From NCBI RefSeq assembly GCF_001458595.1, contig NZ_LN890328.1:2284831-2348830 (forward strand): a DNA stretch of 64,000 nt, read 5' to 3'. Made by a program: the position numbers and the translations under genes. Shown piece after piece: positions 53,803-63,202 of this stretch (its first letter is position 1; the number at the start of each line of letters is the position of its first letter). Below the pieces are notes generated by a model. The model was not told the origin of the DNA, did no database searches, and saw only the letters and a program-made list of their open reading frames with translations. Origin of the DNA: Clostridium neonatale (GTDB lineage: Bacteria > Bacillota > Clostridia > Clostridiales > Clostridiaceae).

Positions 53803-55587
53803 TTATAGCGAAAATTCTTTTGTTTTATTATAAACCTCATCATCAACTTCAGCCATAATATAAACTCCATTTTCCCTATAATCTTCTTCTAAAATTCTAG
53901 CATTACGGTGTAAAAAAGACTGAATATTAGTTTTATCATATGGTATAGTATATTCGACTTTTTTATAATTATATGGAAGTTTTTCTTCTATCAATTCTAA
54001 AAATTCATCTAGATTCGTTCCTTCTTTAGCTGATATTTCTATATACTCTTTACCTTGAATTATTTCCTTAATTGAATTTATATTTTCCTCACTAGCTTTA
54101 TCTATTTTATTTAAAACTATTATTGTTTCCTTATCGATAGCACCAAGTTCTATTAATACTTCGTTAACTGCCATGTATTGTTCTATAGCAGTATCACTTG
54201 AAGCATCAATAACATGACATAACAAATCTGAAAAAACAACTTCTTCTAGTGTAGATTTAAATGCCTCTACTAAATCATGTGGAAGTTTTCTTACAAAACC
54301 TACTGTATCAGTTAATGTTATTACCCCTTTATTTTTTAGTGTTATGGCTCTTGTTGTAATATCCAAAGTAGCAAACAACATATCAGCCTCAAAAACTTTA
54401 TCTTTATTTTGAGCTTCTTTTTTAGCTGCTAAATCACAAAGTGCATTTCTAAGAGTTGACTTTCCTGCATTAGTATAACCAACTAAAGATACCTTTGGTA
54501 TATTTTCTTTATTTCTCTTTTCTCTTTGAACTTCTCTTGTCTTTTTTATTTTCTTAAGTTCACATTTTAAGTCATATATTGTTTCCATTATATGTCTTCT
54601 ATCAGTTTCGAGTTTCTTTTCTCCTGGTCCTCTAGTACCAATACCTCCACCAGTTCTAGATAACACAGTTCCAAGACCTTGAAGTCTATTTAATCTGTAT
54701 TTAAGCTGAGCAAGTTCAACTTGAATTTTAGCTTCCTTACTTCTAGCCCTTGTTGCAAATATTTCAAGAATTAATGTTGTCCTATCAATGACTTTTGCAC
54801 CAATGGCAGCTTCTAAATTTCTAACTTGAGAGCCTGAAAGTTCATCATCAAAAATAATTACATTTGCATGTTCTATTTGTCTCATAGATGCAATTTCTAA
54901 TACTTTTCCTCTTCCTATATAAAAAGCCGCATCTACTTTATTTCTACTTTGGAAGACAGTTTTAAGTACTTTTATATTGCAAGCTTCTGTTAATTCTTTT
55001 AGTTCCTCTAGACTTTCTTTTGTATCAGAACCAACTAATATTGCTTTTTCTTCGCTATCTTCTATAACATCATTAGTTTTTATTAAATTTTCAATATGTT
55101 TTATTTTATCTAATATATTTATAGATGTTATTTCTTCTAATGAAAGATTTTGTTTTTCTTCAAATTCCAATTTATTGTTATATAACGTTAGAATTCCTAA
55201 TGAAAAATCTATTATTTCTCCTTCTCTTATTGCCACTGAAACTATAGCATCTAATTTTAATTTAAGCAATGCTGTTAAATCTAGAGCAGAGAGATTACAG
55301 TATGCATTAGGATGTGTATGTATTACTCTTATGCCTGATAATCTTTTTTCTTCTATATTTATTACAGGTACTTCTACAGAAGTCGAATCCCCAATTGCAA
55401 CTGAAGTTACATTACCCTTTCTATTTATTCCAACACTTATTTCTCTCTCAATAAAGCTAGAAACTTTTGATATAATATTTAAAATATCAACATTACATAT
55501 TTCATCTTTTAGAGTTTTAATAGAATAAATCTCTTCTAATTGATCTAATGTTGATTTTCTTATTCCTTCTATATTACCATAAATCAT
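53803..55587 (-). CDS. hflX: GTPase HflX with N-terminal JAMM-like extension
   Basis: Ribosome-associated GTPase that splits stalled ribosomes (594 aa). The HflX core starts near residue 183: AILVGSDTK, then YIGRGKVLEIA, GTRGPGEKKLETDRR, P-loop VSLVGYTNAGKST near residue 373, switch DTVGFVRKLPHDLVEAF and NKID. The first ~180 residues are not HflX: they contain E49 in a strand EISVGINRKGN, then HTHPNAYCNLSALD, i.e. His90, His92, Ser100 and Asp103. This E-HxH-x7-S-x2-D pattern is exactly the JAMM zinc-protease motif of RadC and MPN+ proteins. So the protein may be a metalloprotease-GTPase fusion; this is an inference from motif. Stand-alone gene. Confidence 0.93.
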   Translation of the reverse strand: MIYGNIEGIRKSTLDQLEEIYSIKTLKDEICNVDILNIISKVSSFIEREISVGINRKGNVTSVAIGDSTSVEVPVINIEEKRLSGIRVIHTHPNAYCNLSALDLTALLKLKLDAIVSVAIREGEIIDFSLGILTLYNNKLEFEEKQNLSLEEITSINILDKIKHIENLIKTNDVIEDSEEKAILVGSDTKESLEELKELTEACNIKVLKTVFQSRNKVDAAFYIGRGKVLEIASMRQIEHANVIIFDDELSGSQVRNLEAAIGAKVIDRTTLILEIFATRARSKEAKIQVELAQLKYRLNRLQGLGTVLSRTGGGIGTRGPGEKKLETDRRHIMETIYDLKCELKKIKKTREVQREKRNKENIPKVSLVGYTNAGKSTLRNALCDLAAKKEAQNKDKVFEADMLFATLDITTRAITLKNKGVITLTDTVGFVRKLPHDLVEAFKSTLEEVVFSDLLCHVIDASSDTAIEQYMAVNEVLIELGAIDKETIIVLNKIDKASEENINSIKEIIQGKEYIEISAKEGTNLDEFLELIEEKLPYNYKKVEYTIPYDKTNIQSFLHRNARILEEDYRENGVYIMAEVDDEVYNKTKEFSL

Positions 55588-55926
55588 AAAATCACCTCAT
55601 ATAAGTTATATTGATAACTTTCACCTAATTTTATACTATTAAATTACTATTGTAAAGTTTATACATACCATAGTTCGCCATCAATATTATATATATTTGA
55701 ATTAAAATTATATAATCGTATTGATCTTAAATTAAGAGATAATTAAACAATGTTTCATTTAATGTATAAGCCCTATACTTTTACAAATTATAAAACTAGA
55801 GGACTCTATTTTTTATAATCTATTTTTTACATTAATGATTCATATGAAACTTATAATATTTTAATAATAAATTATTATACTATAAACAATTTATAAAAAT
55901 AGAGCTCATAAAATTCTACAAAATGG
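55588..55926. other. intergenic region between hflX and hpt, no gene seen
   Basis: About 340 bases of AT-rich DNA without a supported frame. No purine riboswitch core is recognised upstream of hpt. Confidence 0.4.
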
Positions 55927-55977
55927 TTGAAAATATATTATAATAATGCAATAATATATGCTATATCACTTCGGTGA
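55927..55977 (+). promoter_or_regulatory. promoter and UUCG hairpin upstream of hpt
   Basis: TTGAAA (55927-55932), 17 bases, AATAAT (55950-55955) is the likely promoter. The leader then carries TCAC-TTCG-GTGA (55966-55977), a short hairpin with the extra-stable UUCG loop. Confidence 0.45.
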
Positions 55978-56012
55978 ATTTTATTACTAAAATCAAAAGG
56001 AGAATATATATA

Positions 56013-56537
56013 ATGGAAGATAAAAAGCGTAATATTCTTTTTTCTGAAGAGCAAATCAATACTAGAATCAAAGAACTTGGCAAAACAATAGCTGATGATT
56101 ACAAAGGAAAAAAAATCTATCTTTTATCACTACTTAGAGGAAGTTTCATATATGCAGCCGATCTTGCTAGAGCCATAGATTTAGAAACTAAAATAGGATT
56201 TATGACTACTTCAAGTTACGGTCATAGCGAAACATCTTCTGGAACAGTTAAAGTTGTTAATGATATTCCAGACAACATTGAAGGCTGGGATGTTTTAATC
56301 GTAGATGATATTGTAGATACAGGCATAACAATGGATTTTGTTGTAAATCATGTAAAAAAACTCAATCCTGCCTCAGTAAAAACTTGTGTATTACTTGATA
56401 AACCATCAAGAAGAAAAGTTGAAATAACACCTGATTACTGCTGCTTTGAAATTGAAGATGTCTTTGTCGTTGGATATGGATTAAATTATGGTGATTTCTA
56501 TAGAAATATACCATATGTATTTAACTGGGAAGAGTAA
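56013..56537 (+). CDS. hpt: hypoxanthine phosphoribosyltransferase
   Basis: Salvages hypoxanthine and guanine with PRPP (174 aa). The PRPP-binding signature WDVLIVDDIVDTGITMDFV lies at residues ~88-106, the purine contact loop is FMTTSSYGHSETSSGTV near residue 63, and PDYCCFEIEDVFVVGYGLNYGD carries the C-terminal contacts. I start at the ATG at 56013, with AAGGAG upstream; an in-frame ATG at 55974 reads across the UUCG hairpin and is unlikely. Confidence 0.95.
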   Translation: MEDKKRNILFSEEQINTRIKELGKTIADDYKGKKIYLLSLLRGSFIYAADLARAIDLETKIGFMTTSSYGHSETSSGTVKVVNDIPDNIEGWDVLIVDDIVDTGITMDFVVNHVKKLNPASVKTCVLLDKPSRRKVEITPDYCCFEIEDVFVVGYGLNYGDFYRNIPYVFNWEE

Positions 56538-56649
56538 AACATAATTTTTTTCTTTATCAATTAAGTATCATATAGATTTAAATTGTAGTCTATTATGAGA
56601 TTTTAATAATGTATTATTTTTACTCATTCTATGTTTGAATTATAATATA

Positions 56650-56684
56650 AAAATGTAGATATCCTTCATGGATATCTACATTTT
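56650..56684. terminator. bidirectional terminator between hpt and yunB
   Basis: AAAATGTAGATATCC and GGATATCTACATTTTT pair with a 5-base loop and T-runs on both strands; it serves both convergent genes. Confidence 0.8.
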
Positions 56685-57340
56685 TATTTAGATTCTTCAT
56701 TTTCTTTTGGATATATTGCCATATTTGGCACCTCTCCAACAATAATAGTATCACATACCGGAACTTGCGTGTTTACATCAATTTCTGTACTTTTAATAGG
56801 TAATTTAATTCTAACTTTTCCATTAACGTTTAAATATATCTTATGTCTTGTTTGATTTATTCCAGCACTTTCAAATTTTGATTCATAAGTTACTACTACA
56901 TTTCCTATAGGTTCAACTTCCATTGATATCTTTGGTCCTAAATTGTAAAATAAACTTTTTTCTGTAATCCATCCTAATGGAACCTTTATCTTATTATTAC
57001 TCATATCAGCTAAAGATTTATTACATTCACTTGAAAGCCTTGAAGCGATATAATTCAACTTTCCGGTATCTGATTGAATCAAAACTATCTTTCCATTGTC
57101 ATCCTTTTCTACATTTATCATTTCATTATATTTAAATTCCTTATTTAATATACGTAAGCTTGTTTCATTAATTATGTTTAAAGTTTGAGTTTTTGCCATA
57201 ACTTCTGATATTTGAATAACAGATGGCATAACTCTTTTATCAAAAAAAGCCAAAGTTGTATTTAAAATTATAATAATGATAATAATAAATAGAAGTAAAG
57301 GTAAATATTTTCTGCTCTTTCTTCTGGTATAATATTCCAT
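56684..57340 (-). CDS. yunB: sporulation protein YunB
   Basis: Protein of 218 aa matching the YunB sporulation family as I know it: an N-terminal membrane anchor (residues 12-32), then the conserved KTQTLNIINETSLRILNKEF region, SRLSSECNKSLAD and the C-terminal beta-rich half with VPLGWITEKSLFYNLGPKISMEVEPIGNV. In Bacillus it is expressed in the mother cell during sporulation and is required for spore assembly. It supports a spore-forming host. Sigma-E-type control is not visible. Confidence 0.88.
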   Translation of the reverse strand: MEYYTRRKSRKYLPLLLFIIIIIIILNTTLAFFDKRVMPSVIQISEVMAKTQTLNIINETSLRILNKEFKYNEMINVEKDDNGKIVLIQSDTGKLNYIASRLSSECNKSLADMSNNKIKVPLGWITEKSLFYNLGPKISMEVEPIGNVVVTYESKFESAGINQTRHKIYLNVNGKVRIKLPIKSTEIDVNTQVPVCDTIIVGEVPNMAIYPKENEESK

Positions 57341-57357
57341 ATAATAACACCTTTATA

Positions 57358-57386
57358 TTGAGTTATTCATCTACTCATACTATAAT
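57358..57386 (+). promoter_or_regulatory. promoter of the class A PBP gene
   Basis: TTGAGT (57358-57363), 17 bases, TATAAT (57381-57386), about 64 bases before the ATG. AGGAGG precedes the start codon. Confidence 0.6.
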
Positions 57387-57450
57387 TATGCTATAATAAT
57401 ATAGGATATTATTAATATTTTTTAAACCTTATTAATTTTAGGAGGATGAA

Positions 57451-59928
57451 ATGGCAATTAATAATTCACAAAAACCTGATAAATCTCCTCAGTCAAAGAA
57501 AAAAGCAAAGAAAAAAAAATCAAAAGCAAAAAAAAGAAAAAGAATCTTTAGAAATATTGGCTTAGGATTATTCTTTTGTTTTTTATCAGTTTTCGTTATC
57601 TTTGCAGGATATGCTTTTGCTATTATAAAAACTACACCACCACTAGATGTTAATGCTGTATTAACATTAAATCAACCGTCTAGTCTTTATGATAGTAATG
57701 GTGCTTTTATGGATAATCTTCATACTGAAGAAGAGCGTTACGTTATAGAATCTAGTGAAATACCACAAAATTTAAAAAATGCTTTCATCTCTATTGAAGA
57801 TGAAAGATTCATGAAACATAACGGAATCGATATTCAAAGAATTGCTGGTGCTGCTATACATGATGTAAAGAAAATTTTGACTAAACAAAAGGGATTACAC
57901 GGTGCTTCTACAATAACTCAACAATTAATCAAAAATACTATTTTAACCAATGATGTTTCAATAGAAAGAAAAGTTAGAGAAATTTATCTAGCGGTTAATT
58001 TAGAAAAAAAATTAACAAAAGATCAAATTTTAACTGCGTATTTAAATACAATACCATTGGGTGGCACTGCTTATGGTGTAGAAGCTGCTTCACTAATGTA
58101 TTTTAGTAAAAGTGCTTCAGATTTATCATTAGTTGAATGTGCTTACTTGGCTGGAATTACTCAAGCTCCAACATATTATAGTGCGTATACTCAATCCGAT
58201 CCTAATAATCCAACATATATAAATAGAACCAAAACCGTTTTAAGTATGATGCATCAACTTGGCTATATTACACAAGATGAGTATAACGATGCTATAAATC
58301 AAGTTAGTAATGGCGGATTGGTGTTCAAACGTAGCAAGGTAGACTATAAAATGAACTATGAGTGGTTTGTTTATCCTGCCGTATCTCAAGTAAAAAAAGA
58401 TCTAAAAGAAAAATATAAATACACTGATGAAGAAGTTTCAAAACTTATTGTTAATGGCGGATTACAAATATATACAACAATGAATAGAGATCTTCAGGAC
58501 TATACTCAGTCTACCTTAAATGAGTATAGCAATCTTGGTGTTTCTAATGCTGAAACATATGATGCTGATGGTGTTCCACTACTTCAGGCTTCTGCAACTA
58601 TAGTAAATTATAGAACTGGTGAAGTTCTTGCCATGGTTGGTGGAAGAGGTGATCAAAAGCCTCAGTCAACTAACAGAGCTTATAACGCATTAAAACCTAT
58701 AGGATCATCAACTAAACCACTTACTGTTTACGGTCCTGCTATAAATGAAGAAGTTATAACTGCTGCAACGGTTATAGATGATGCTCCTTTTGAAAAAAAC
58801 ACTTTGAATAATGGTCAGCACTATGATCCTAAAAATTCACCTAATGTGTATGCTGGATTAACTACTGCTAGGGAAGGTGTAAAGTACTCTAAAAACGTAG
58901 TATCTGTAAAAGTTGCAGACATGCTTGGCCTAAACACTGCCGTATCTTATGGTGAACAATTAGGATTAAAATACAACTCAGAATCTAAATCTTCTATTGC
59001 TTCTATAGCTCTTGGAGAATTTAATAACAATCCTAAGGATTTAGATGGTGGTAATACTTTTGTACTTGCAAATGCATTTGGAACATTTGGGAATAATGGA
59101 TTATACACCGAGCCGGTTTTATACAGTAAGGTTGTTGATGCTAATGGGAAAACTATATTAGAAAATAAATCTCCTACTCATAAAGAAGTATTTTCACCAC
59201 AAACAGCCTATATCATGTATGATGTTTTAAAAGGTCCTATTTCTTATAATGCATCTGCTGCAAAATGGGGAGATATGCCTGTAGCAGGTAAAACCGGTAC
59301 TACAACTTCGTCTACAAATTTATGGTTTTCAGGACTTACTCCTTACCTATCTGCTTCTGTTTGGATTGGTTATGATAATCCAACTACTTTATATGGAAGT
59401 TCAAGTGGATGTGCTGCTCTTTGGGGTAAATTAATGCAAAAAGCTCATGAAAATTATAATGTTACTGAAATTGAAGCACCAACTGGATTAGTTACTGCAA
59501 ATGTATGTAAGGATTCTGGATTATTACCTTCAAACTTATGTACCTCTGATCCTAGAGGCAGCAGAGTAATTACAGAATATTTTATTGAAGGTACAGAACC
59601 TACTGAAACTTGTAAAACTCATGTATCTGCTAATGTTAATCTCTTAAATGGTAAGCTTGCAACACCTGCAACGCCTAGCATTATTACAAGAAGCAAAGTA
59701 TTTATAGCTAAAGATAATCCAAACCCTGTGACAGCAGATTATCCATATATATTACCATCGTTATATGATAACACAGTTGGTTATGATGAAAATAGTGGTC
59801 CTGTTGAATTTTATCCATCAGACAATGAAAATCAAGATGGAACGAATTCACCTACTCCACCTGTTAATGAACCTCAAGTAAATGAGCCACCAGTAACTGA
59901 ATCACCTATTGAAAACAAACCAACTTAA
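57451..59928 (+). CDS. class A penicillin-binding protein 1A
   Basis: Bifunctional peptidoglycan synthase (825 aa). A basic, Lys-rich N-tail is followed by one membrane anchor (residues 34-56). The GT51 glycosyltransferase has its catalytic Glu at residue 116 (ISIEDERFMKHNG) and GASTITQQLIKN. The transpeptidase has SSTK with the active Ser419 (PIGSSTKPL), YSKN and KTGTT (Lys614). A Pro/Asn/Glu-rich tail ends the protein. Fits PBP1A/PonA of clostridia. Gene stands alone, with a terminator directly behind. Confidence 0.94.
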   Translation: MAINNSQKPDKSPQSKKKAKKKKSKAKKRKRIFRNIGLGLFFCFLSVFVIFAGYAFAIIKTTPPLDVNAVLTLNQPSSLYDSNGAFMDNLHTEEERYVIESSEIPQNLKNAFISIEDERFMKHNGIDIQRIAGAAIHDVKKILTKQKGLHGASTITQQLIKNTILTNDVSIERKVREIYLAVNLEKKLTKDQILTAYLNTIPLGGTAYGVEAASLMYFSKSASDLSLVECAYLAGITQAPTYYSAYTQSDPNNPTYINRTKTVLSMMHQLGYITQDEYNDAINQVSNGGLVFKRSKVDYKMNYEWFVYPAVSQVKKDLKEKYKYTDEEVSKLIVNGGLQIYTTMNRDLQDYTQSTLNEYSNLGVSNAETYDADGVPLLQASATIVNYRTGEVLAMVGGRGDQKPQSTNRAYNALKPIGSSTKPLTVYGPAINEEVITAATVIDDAPFEKNTLNNGQHYDPKNSPNVYAGLTTAREGVKYSKNVVSVKVADMLGLNTAVSYGEQLGLKYNSESKSSIASIALGEFNNNPKDLDGGNTFVLANAFGTFGNNGLYTEPVLYSKVVDANGKTILENKSPTHKEVFSPQTAYIMYDVLKGPISYNASAAKWGDMPVAGKTGTTTSSTNLWFSGLTPYLSASVWIGYDNPTTLYGSSSGCAALWGKLMQKAHENYNVTEIEAPTGLVTANVCKDSGLLPSNLCTSDPRGSRVITEYFIEGTEPTETCKTHVSANVNLLNGKLATPATPSIITRSKVFIAKDNPNPVTADYPYILPSLYDNTVGYDENSGPVEFYPSDNENQDGTNSPTPPVNEPQVNEPPVTESPIENKPT

Positions 59929-59955
59929 CTTAAACTTATAATAAATTAAATATAT

Positions 59956-60001
59956 AAAAAGCAAATGTGATTAATAAAAATAATCACATTTGCTTTTTTT
60001 T
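59956..60001. terminator. terminator after the PBP gene
   Basis: AAAAAGCAAATGTGATTA and TAATCACATTTGCTTTTT form an 18-bp perfect stem with long T- and A-runs, effective on both strands. Confidence 0.85.
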
Positions 60002-60066
60002 TACGAATAATATACAATACTATAAACGCATATTTCGACATTTTTTTATTTTTAGGAGGTATATAA

Positions 60067-61467
60067 ATGATTTTTTTTAATAATTTTATAGGAAAAGTAA
60101 ATGATTTTTTATGGACATATGTTTTAATTGCTCCTTTAATAATTCTAGGAATATATTTTACATATAAAACCAAATTCGTACAATTTAGATTTTTTAAAGA
60201 AATGTTCATATTACTCGGAGATGGATTCAATTCATCTAGAGATAAAAACTCTATTTCATCTTTCCAGGCATTTTGTATTAGTACTGCTTCAAGAGTAGGT
60301 ACTGGAAACCTAGCTGGTATTGCAATTGCTATTTCAGTTGGTGGACCAGGTGCAATATTTTGGATGTGGCTTATTGCCTTAATTGGATCTGCTTCAAGTT
60401 TTGTTGAATCAACCCTTGCGCAGATATATAAAGAAAAAGATAAAGAAGGTAACTTCATAGGCGGGCCTGCATATTACATGGAAAAAGCATTAGGTCAAAG
60501 ATGGATGGGTGTAACATTTTCTATTTTAATTACTATATGTTTTGGATTAGTATTCAATTCTGTTCAATCAAATACTATTTCAATAGCTATGAATGAAGCT
60601 TTTGGAACAAGTAAATTGCTAATTGGAATTTTATTAACTGCTATTACATTATTTATAGTATTTGGTGGAATAAAAAGAATAGCTAAAGTGTCTGAAATAA
60701 TTGTTCCAATAATGGCAACAGCATACATACTTATATCGTTATTTGTAGTATTTAAAAATATAACTGCTGTTCCTTCAGTAATAAAGTTAATCTTTACAAG
60801 TGCATTTAATCTTGAATCAATATTAGGTGGTACTACTGGTGCTCTTATTATCGGAATAAAAAGAGGTTTATTCTCAAATGAAGCAGGAATGGGAAGTGCT
60901 CCTAATGCTGCTGCTACAGCAGATGTTTCTCATCCCGTTAAACAAGGTTTAATTCAAACATTAGGTGTTTTTACTGATACAATCTTAATTTGTAGTTGTA
61001 CTGCCTTTATTATATTACTTTCAGGAATAGATTACTCAGATAAAGGTCTTACAGGTATTCAATTAACTCAAAATGCTTTAAGCTCACAAATAGGTGAACT
61101 TGGTAGTATATTCATAGCCATATGTGTTCTACTTTTTGCTTTTAGTTCAATTGTTGGTAACTACTATTACGGAGAATCTAATATTGAATTCCTATCTGAA
61201 AAAAAGATCTATCTTATCATATATAGGCTTTTTGTCGCTGGAATGGTTTTATTTGGTTCTGTAGCAAGCTTACAAATAGTTTGGGATTTAGCCGATGTCT
61301 TTATGGCTTTAATGGCAATAATCAATCTTATTGCAATAATTCTTCTTGGTAAGTTTGCATTTAAAGCTTTAGATGATTACACTAAACAAAAAAAATCTGG
61401 AATATCTGATCCAGTTTTTAAATCATCATCTATTCCAGAATTAAAAAATGCAGATGAATGGAAATAA
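60067..61467 (+). CDS. alanine/glycine:cation symporter (AGCS family)
   Basis: Sodium-driven amino acid carrier of 466 aa with about eleven membrane helices. The AGCS signature is clear: ASRVGTGNLAGIAIAISVGGPGAIFWMW near residues 78-105 and IKRGLFSNEAGMGSAPNAAATA near residue 275. Transported substrate is alanine or glycine by family. Ribosome site GGAGG is 7 bases before the ATG. Monocistronic, between two terminators. Confidence 0.94.
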   Translation: MIFFNNFIGKVNDFLWTYVLIAPLIILGIYFTYKTKFVQFRFFKEMFILLGDGFNSSRDKNSISSFQAFCISTASRVGTGNLAGIAIAISVGGPGAIFWMWLIALIGSASSFVESTLAQIYKEKDKEGNFIGGPAYYMEKALGQRWMGVTFSILITICFGLVFNSVQSNTISIAMNEAFGTSKLLIGILLTAITLFIVFGGIKRIAKVSEIIVPIMATAYILISLFVVFKNITAVPSVIKLIFTSAFNLESILGGTTGALIIGIKRGLFSNEAGMGSAPNAAATADVSHPVKQGLIQTLGVFTDTILICSCTAFIILLSGIDYSDKGLTGIQLTQNALSSQIGELGSIFIAICVLLFAFSSIVGNYYYGESNIEFLSEKKIYLIIYRLFVAGMVLFGSVASLQIVWDLADVFMALMAIINLIAIILLGKFAFKALDDYTKQKKSGISDPVFKSSSIPELKNADEWK

Positions 61468-61479
61468 GTTTTTTATAGT

Positions 61480-61519
61480 AAAAATACAGGTATATATTTT
61501 TGTGTATACCTGTATTTTT
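61480..61519. terminator. terminator after the AGCS gene
   Basis: AAAAATACAGGTATA and TATACCTGTATTTTT make a 15-bp perfect stem with T-runs on both strands; it also serves the convergent gene. Confidence 0.8.
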
Positions 61520-61539
61520 ATTATTTTAATAAAATACTA

Positions 61540-62400
61540 TTATTGAGTTTTAACTTTTTTTTCTGTCCCATCTTTTAATGAATTAACTATACTTCCATCT
61601 TCTGAGCTTATAAATATCTTCCATCTTATTTCATTAGAATCAATATCTTTTCCTGTAATAATCACCATATAGCATAACTCAGATATTGTTCCTACTTTTT
61701 CTTCAATTTTATTATCTGCATAAACTAGGGATGTCCCAGCTTGAACAACTCCGTCATTATTATATTTCAAAAAAAATGCTTTTCCATACTCTTCAGCTTC
61801 TTTTTCTGAAATATTTATTTTAGCTTCTTTGCATTCTCTTTGCATTGTAGAGTTGGAATAACCATCTAGCATTCCATTTTGTTTATCTATATTTAATTTA
61901 ATTTCATCGAAATAAAATGGATATCCGTCTTTTGCCCTTGTATATATAAATGAATAATATGGTAAATTGTTTTCATCATTATTTAATTGAATTGACTTCA
62001 GTACTATATCTTCACTATATATATTGGTTAAATATTTTTTTGATAATTTTTTTGCTTCATCTAATTCTATTTTAATTTCGTTTGCTTTTGGTATATCTTT
62101 TTTTATAAATCCTATTACATTATTATTTTTGTCTAGATCCAAAGCATACTCTTCACTAACAACACTCTTTTCTACCAAATCATTTTGACTAGTAATTCTA
62201 TTGTCTCTTTTATATTTTGCATCGTTTACTTTTATCTTTACATCAATGGCATTAATAGATTGCAATTTACTTATAAAATTTTTACATGACTTAATATCCT
62301 CAGCTCCTGGTCCAACATACTTATAAGCTATTAATACAGTAATTAGTATAAGAAACAATAAAAAAACACTACTAAGAATGGTAACTTTTTTAAACTTCAT
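61540..62400 (-). CDS. PepSY/YcdB-like membrane-anchored protein, hypothetical
   Basis: Protein of 286 aa with an N-terminal signal anchor (residues 7-28) and an extracytoplasmic part. Two repeats of a PepSY-like pattern can be seen: EIKIELDEAKKLSKKYLTNIY and KINISEKEAEEYGKAFFLKY, followed by a strand-rich IFISSEDGSIVNSLK end typical of YcdB/YpeB-type domains. PepSY domains often inhibit secreted proteases or act in spore germination. No partner gene is next to it, so a role cannot be assigned. Confidence 0.7.
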   Translation of the reverse strand: MKFKKVTILSSVFLLFLILITVLIAYKYVGPGAEDIKSCKNFISKLQSINAIDVKIKVNDAKYKRDNRITSQNDLVEKSVVSEEYALDLDKNNNVIGFIKKDIPKANEIKIELDEAKKLSKKYLTNIYSEDIVLKSIQLNNDENNLPYYSFIYTRAKDGYPFYFDEIKLNIDKQNGMLDGYSNSTMQRECKEAKINISEKEAEEYGKAFFLKYNNDGVVQAGTSLVYADNKIEEKVGTISELCYMVIITGKDIDSNEIRWKIFISSEDGSIVNSLKDGTEKKVKTQ

Positions 62401-62541
62401 AATGTACTCCTCTCAGAATTACTATGGACATAGTTAAATTATATCATATTATTATTTATGTTGAATATCCCACTGGTTTTATTTGCTTATAAATAGTTTA
62501 ATTACTTTTCATTTTAAAAATCAAGTTTTTTTAAAAAAATA

Positions 62542-62570
62542 TTGATTTTTAAATATAAAGTCTATATAAT
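62542..62570 (+). promoter_or_regulatory. promoter of the XRE-cupin gene
   Basis: TTGATT (62542-62547), 17 bases, TATAAT (62565-62570). It lies about 70 bases before the ATG at 62642. Confidence 0.65.
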
Positions 62571-62575
62571 ATGTT

Positions 62576-62607
62576 TGTTTAGTAATCTTAAACTTAATGT
62601 TTAGTAA
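62576..62607 (+). repeat. direct repeats (operator candidates) downstream of the promoter
   Basis: TGTTTAGTAA occurs twice, at 62576-62585 and 62598-62607, starting 22 bases apart, two turns of the helix. They are just past the -10 box, a position suited to repression by the encoded regulator. Confidence 0.55.
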
Positions 62608-62641
62608 AAGTTATAATATAGATGATTTAGTAGGTGAAATT

Positions 62642-63181
62642 ATGCAAATTGGAGAGAAAATTCGTATCTTGAGAATGGAAAAACAATTAACTCAAGAAGA
62701 ACTTGCAAATCGATGTGAATTATCCAAGGGATTTATATCACAAGTAGAAAATGATTTAACCTCACCATCAATTGCTACTTTAATAGATATACTTGAAATC
62801 CTTGGAACAAACTTACCGGACTTTTTTAGTGATACAAAAGAAGAAAAAGTTACATACTCTAAAGATGATATGTTTGAAACTGAAGACAGTGAACTTAAGT
62901 ACTCTTTAAAATGGTTAATCCCAAATGCACAAAAGAATGCAATGGAACCAATCATGATAACTATTGAAGCAGGTGGTCAGTACATTGAGGAAGAACCACA
63001 TGAAGGTGAAGAATTTGGCTATGTTTTATCTGGTTCAATAACGCTTCACTTAGGTAAAAAGAAATATAAAGTAAAAAAAGGTGAGAGCTTCTACTACAAA
63101 GCTAAAGTTACGCACTATATTTCTAACAATAGTAAAGTACCTGCTAAGGTAATTTGGATTAGTACTCCACCATCATTTTAA
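62642..63181 (+). CDS. XRE-cupin regulator of the polyamine operon (PuuR-like)
   Basis: Transcription factor of about 179 aa. The N-terminal helix-turn-helix (IRILRMEKQLTQEELANRCELS, then KGFISQVENDLTSPSIATL) is followed by a C-terminal cupin domain (EEPHEGEEFGYVLSGSITLHLGKKKYKVKKGESFYYKA) that could bind a small ligand. It precedes potA directly, the arrangement of the PuuR-like regulator in clostridial potABCD operons. I choose the ATG at 62642 with AGGTG upstream; an earlier in-frame ATG at 62597 lies in the second operator copy. Confidence 0.85.
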   Translation: MQIGEKIRILRMEKQLTQEELANRCELSKGFISQVENDLTSPSIATLIDILEILGTNLPDFFSDTKEEKVTYSKDDMFETEDSELKYSLKWLIPNAQKNAMEPIMITIEAGGQYIEEEPHEGEEFGYVLSGSITLHLGKKKYKVKKGESFYYKAKVTHYISNNSKVPAKVIWISTPPSF

Positions 63182-63202
63182 TTTTTAGAAAGAGGTGTTC
63201 TT

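Noticed and set aside
54977..55528. A 183-codon frame antisense to the hflX N-terminal part
   Set aside because: No ribosome site and it is explained as a shadow of the JAMM-like region; serine-rich composition is typical of antisense AT-rich DNA.
59946..60458. A 170-codon minus-strand frame over the AGCS gene start
   Set aside because: Antisense to a clear transporter, crosses a terminator and lacks a ribosome site.
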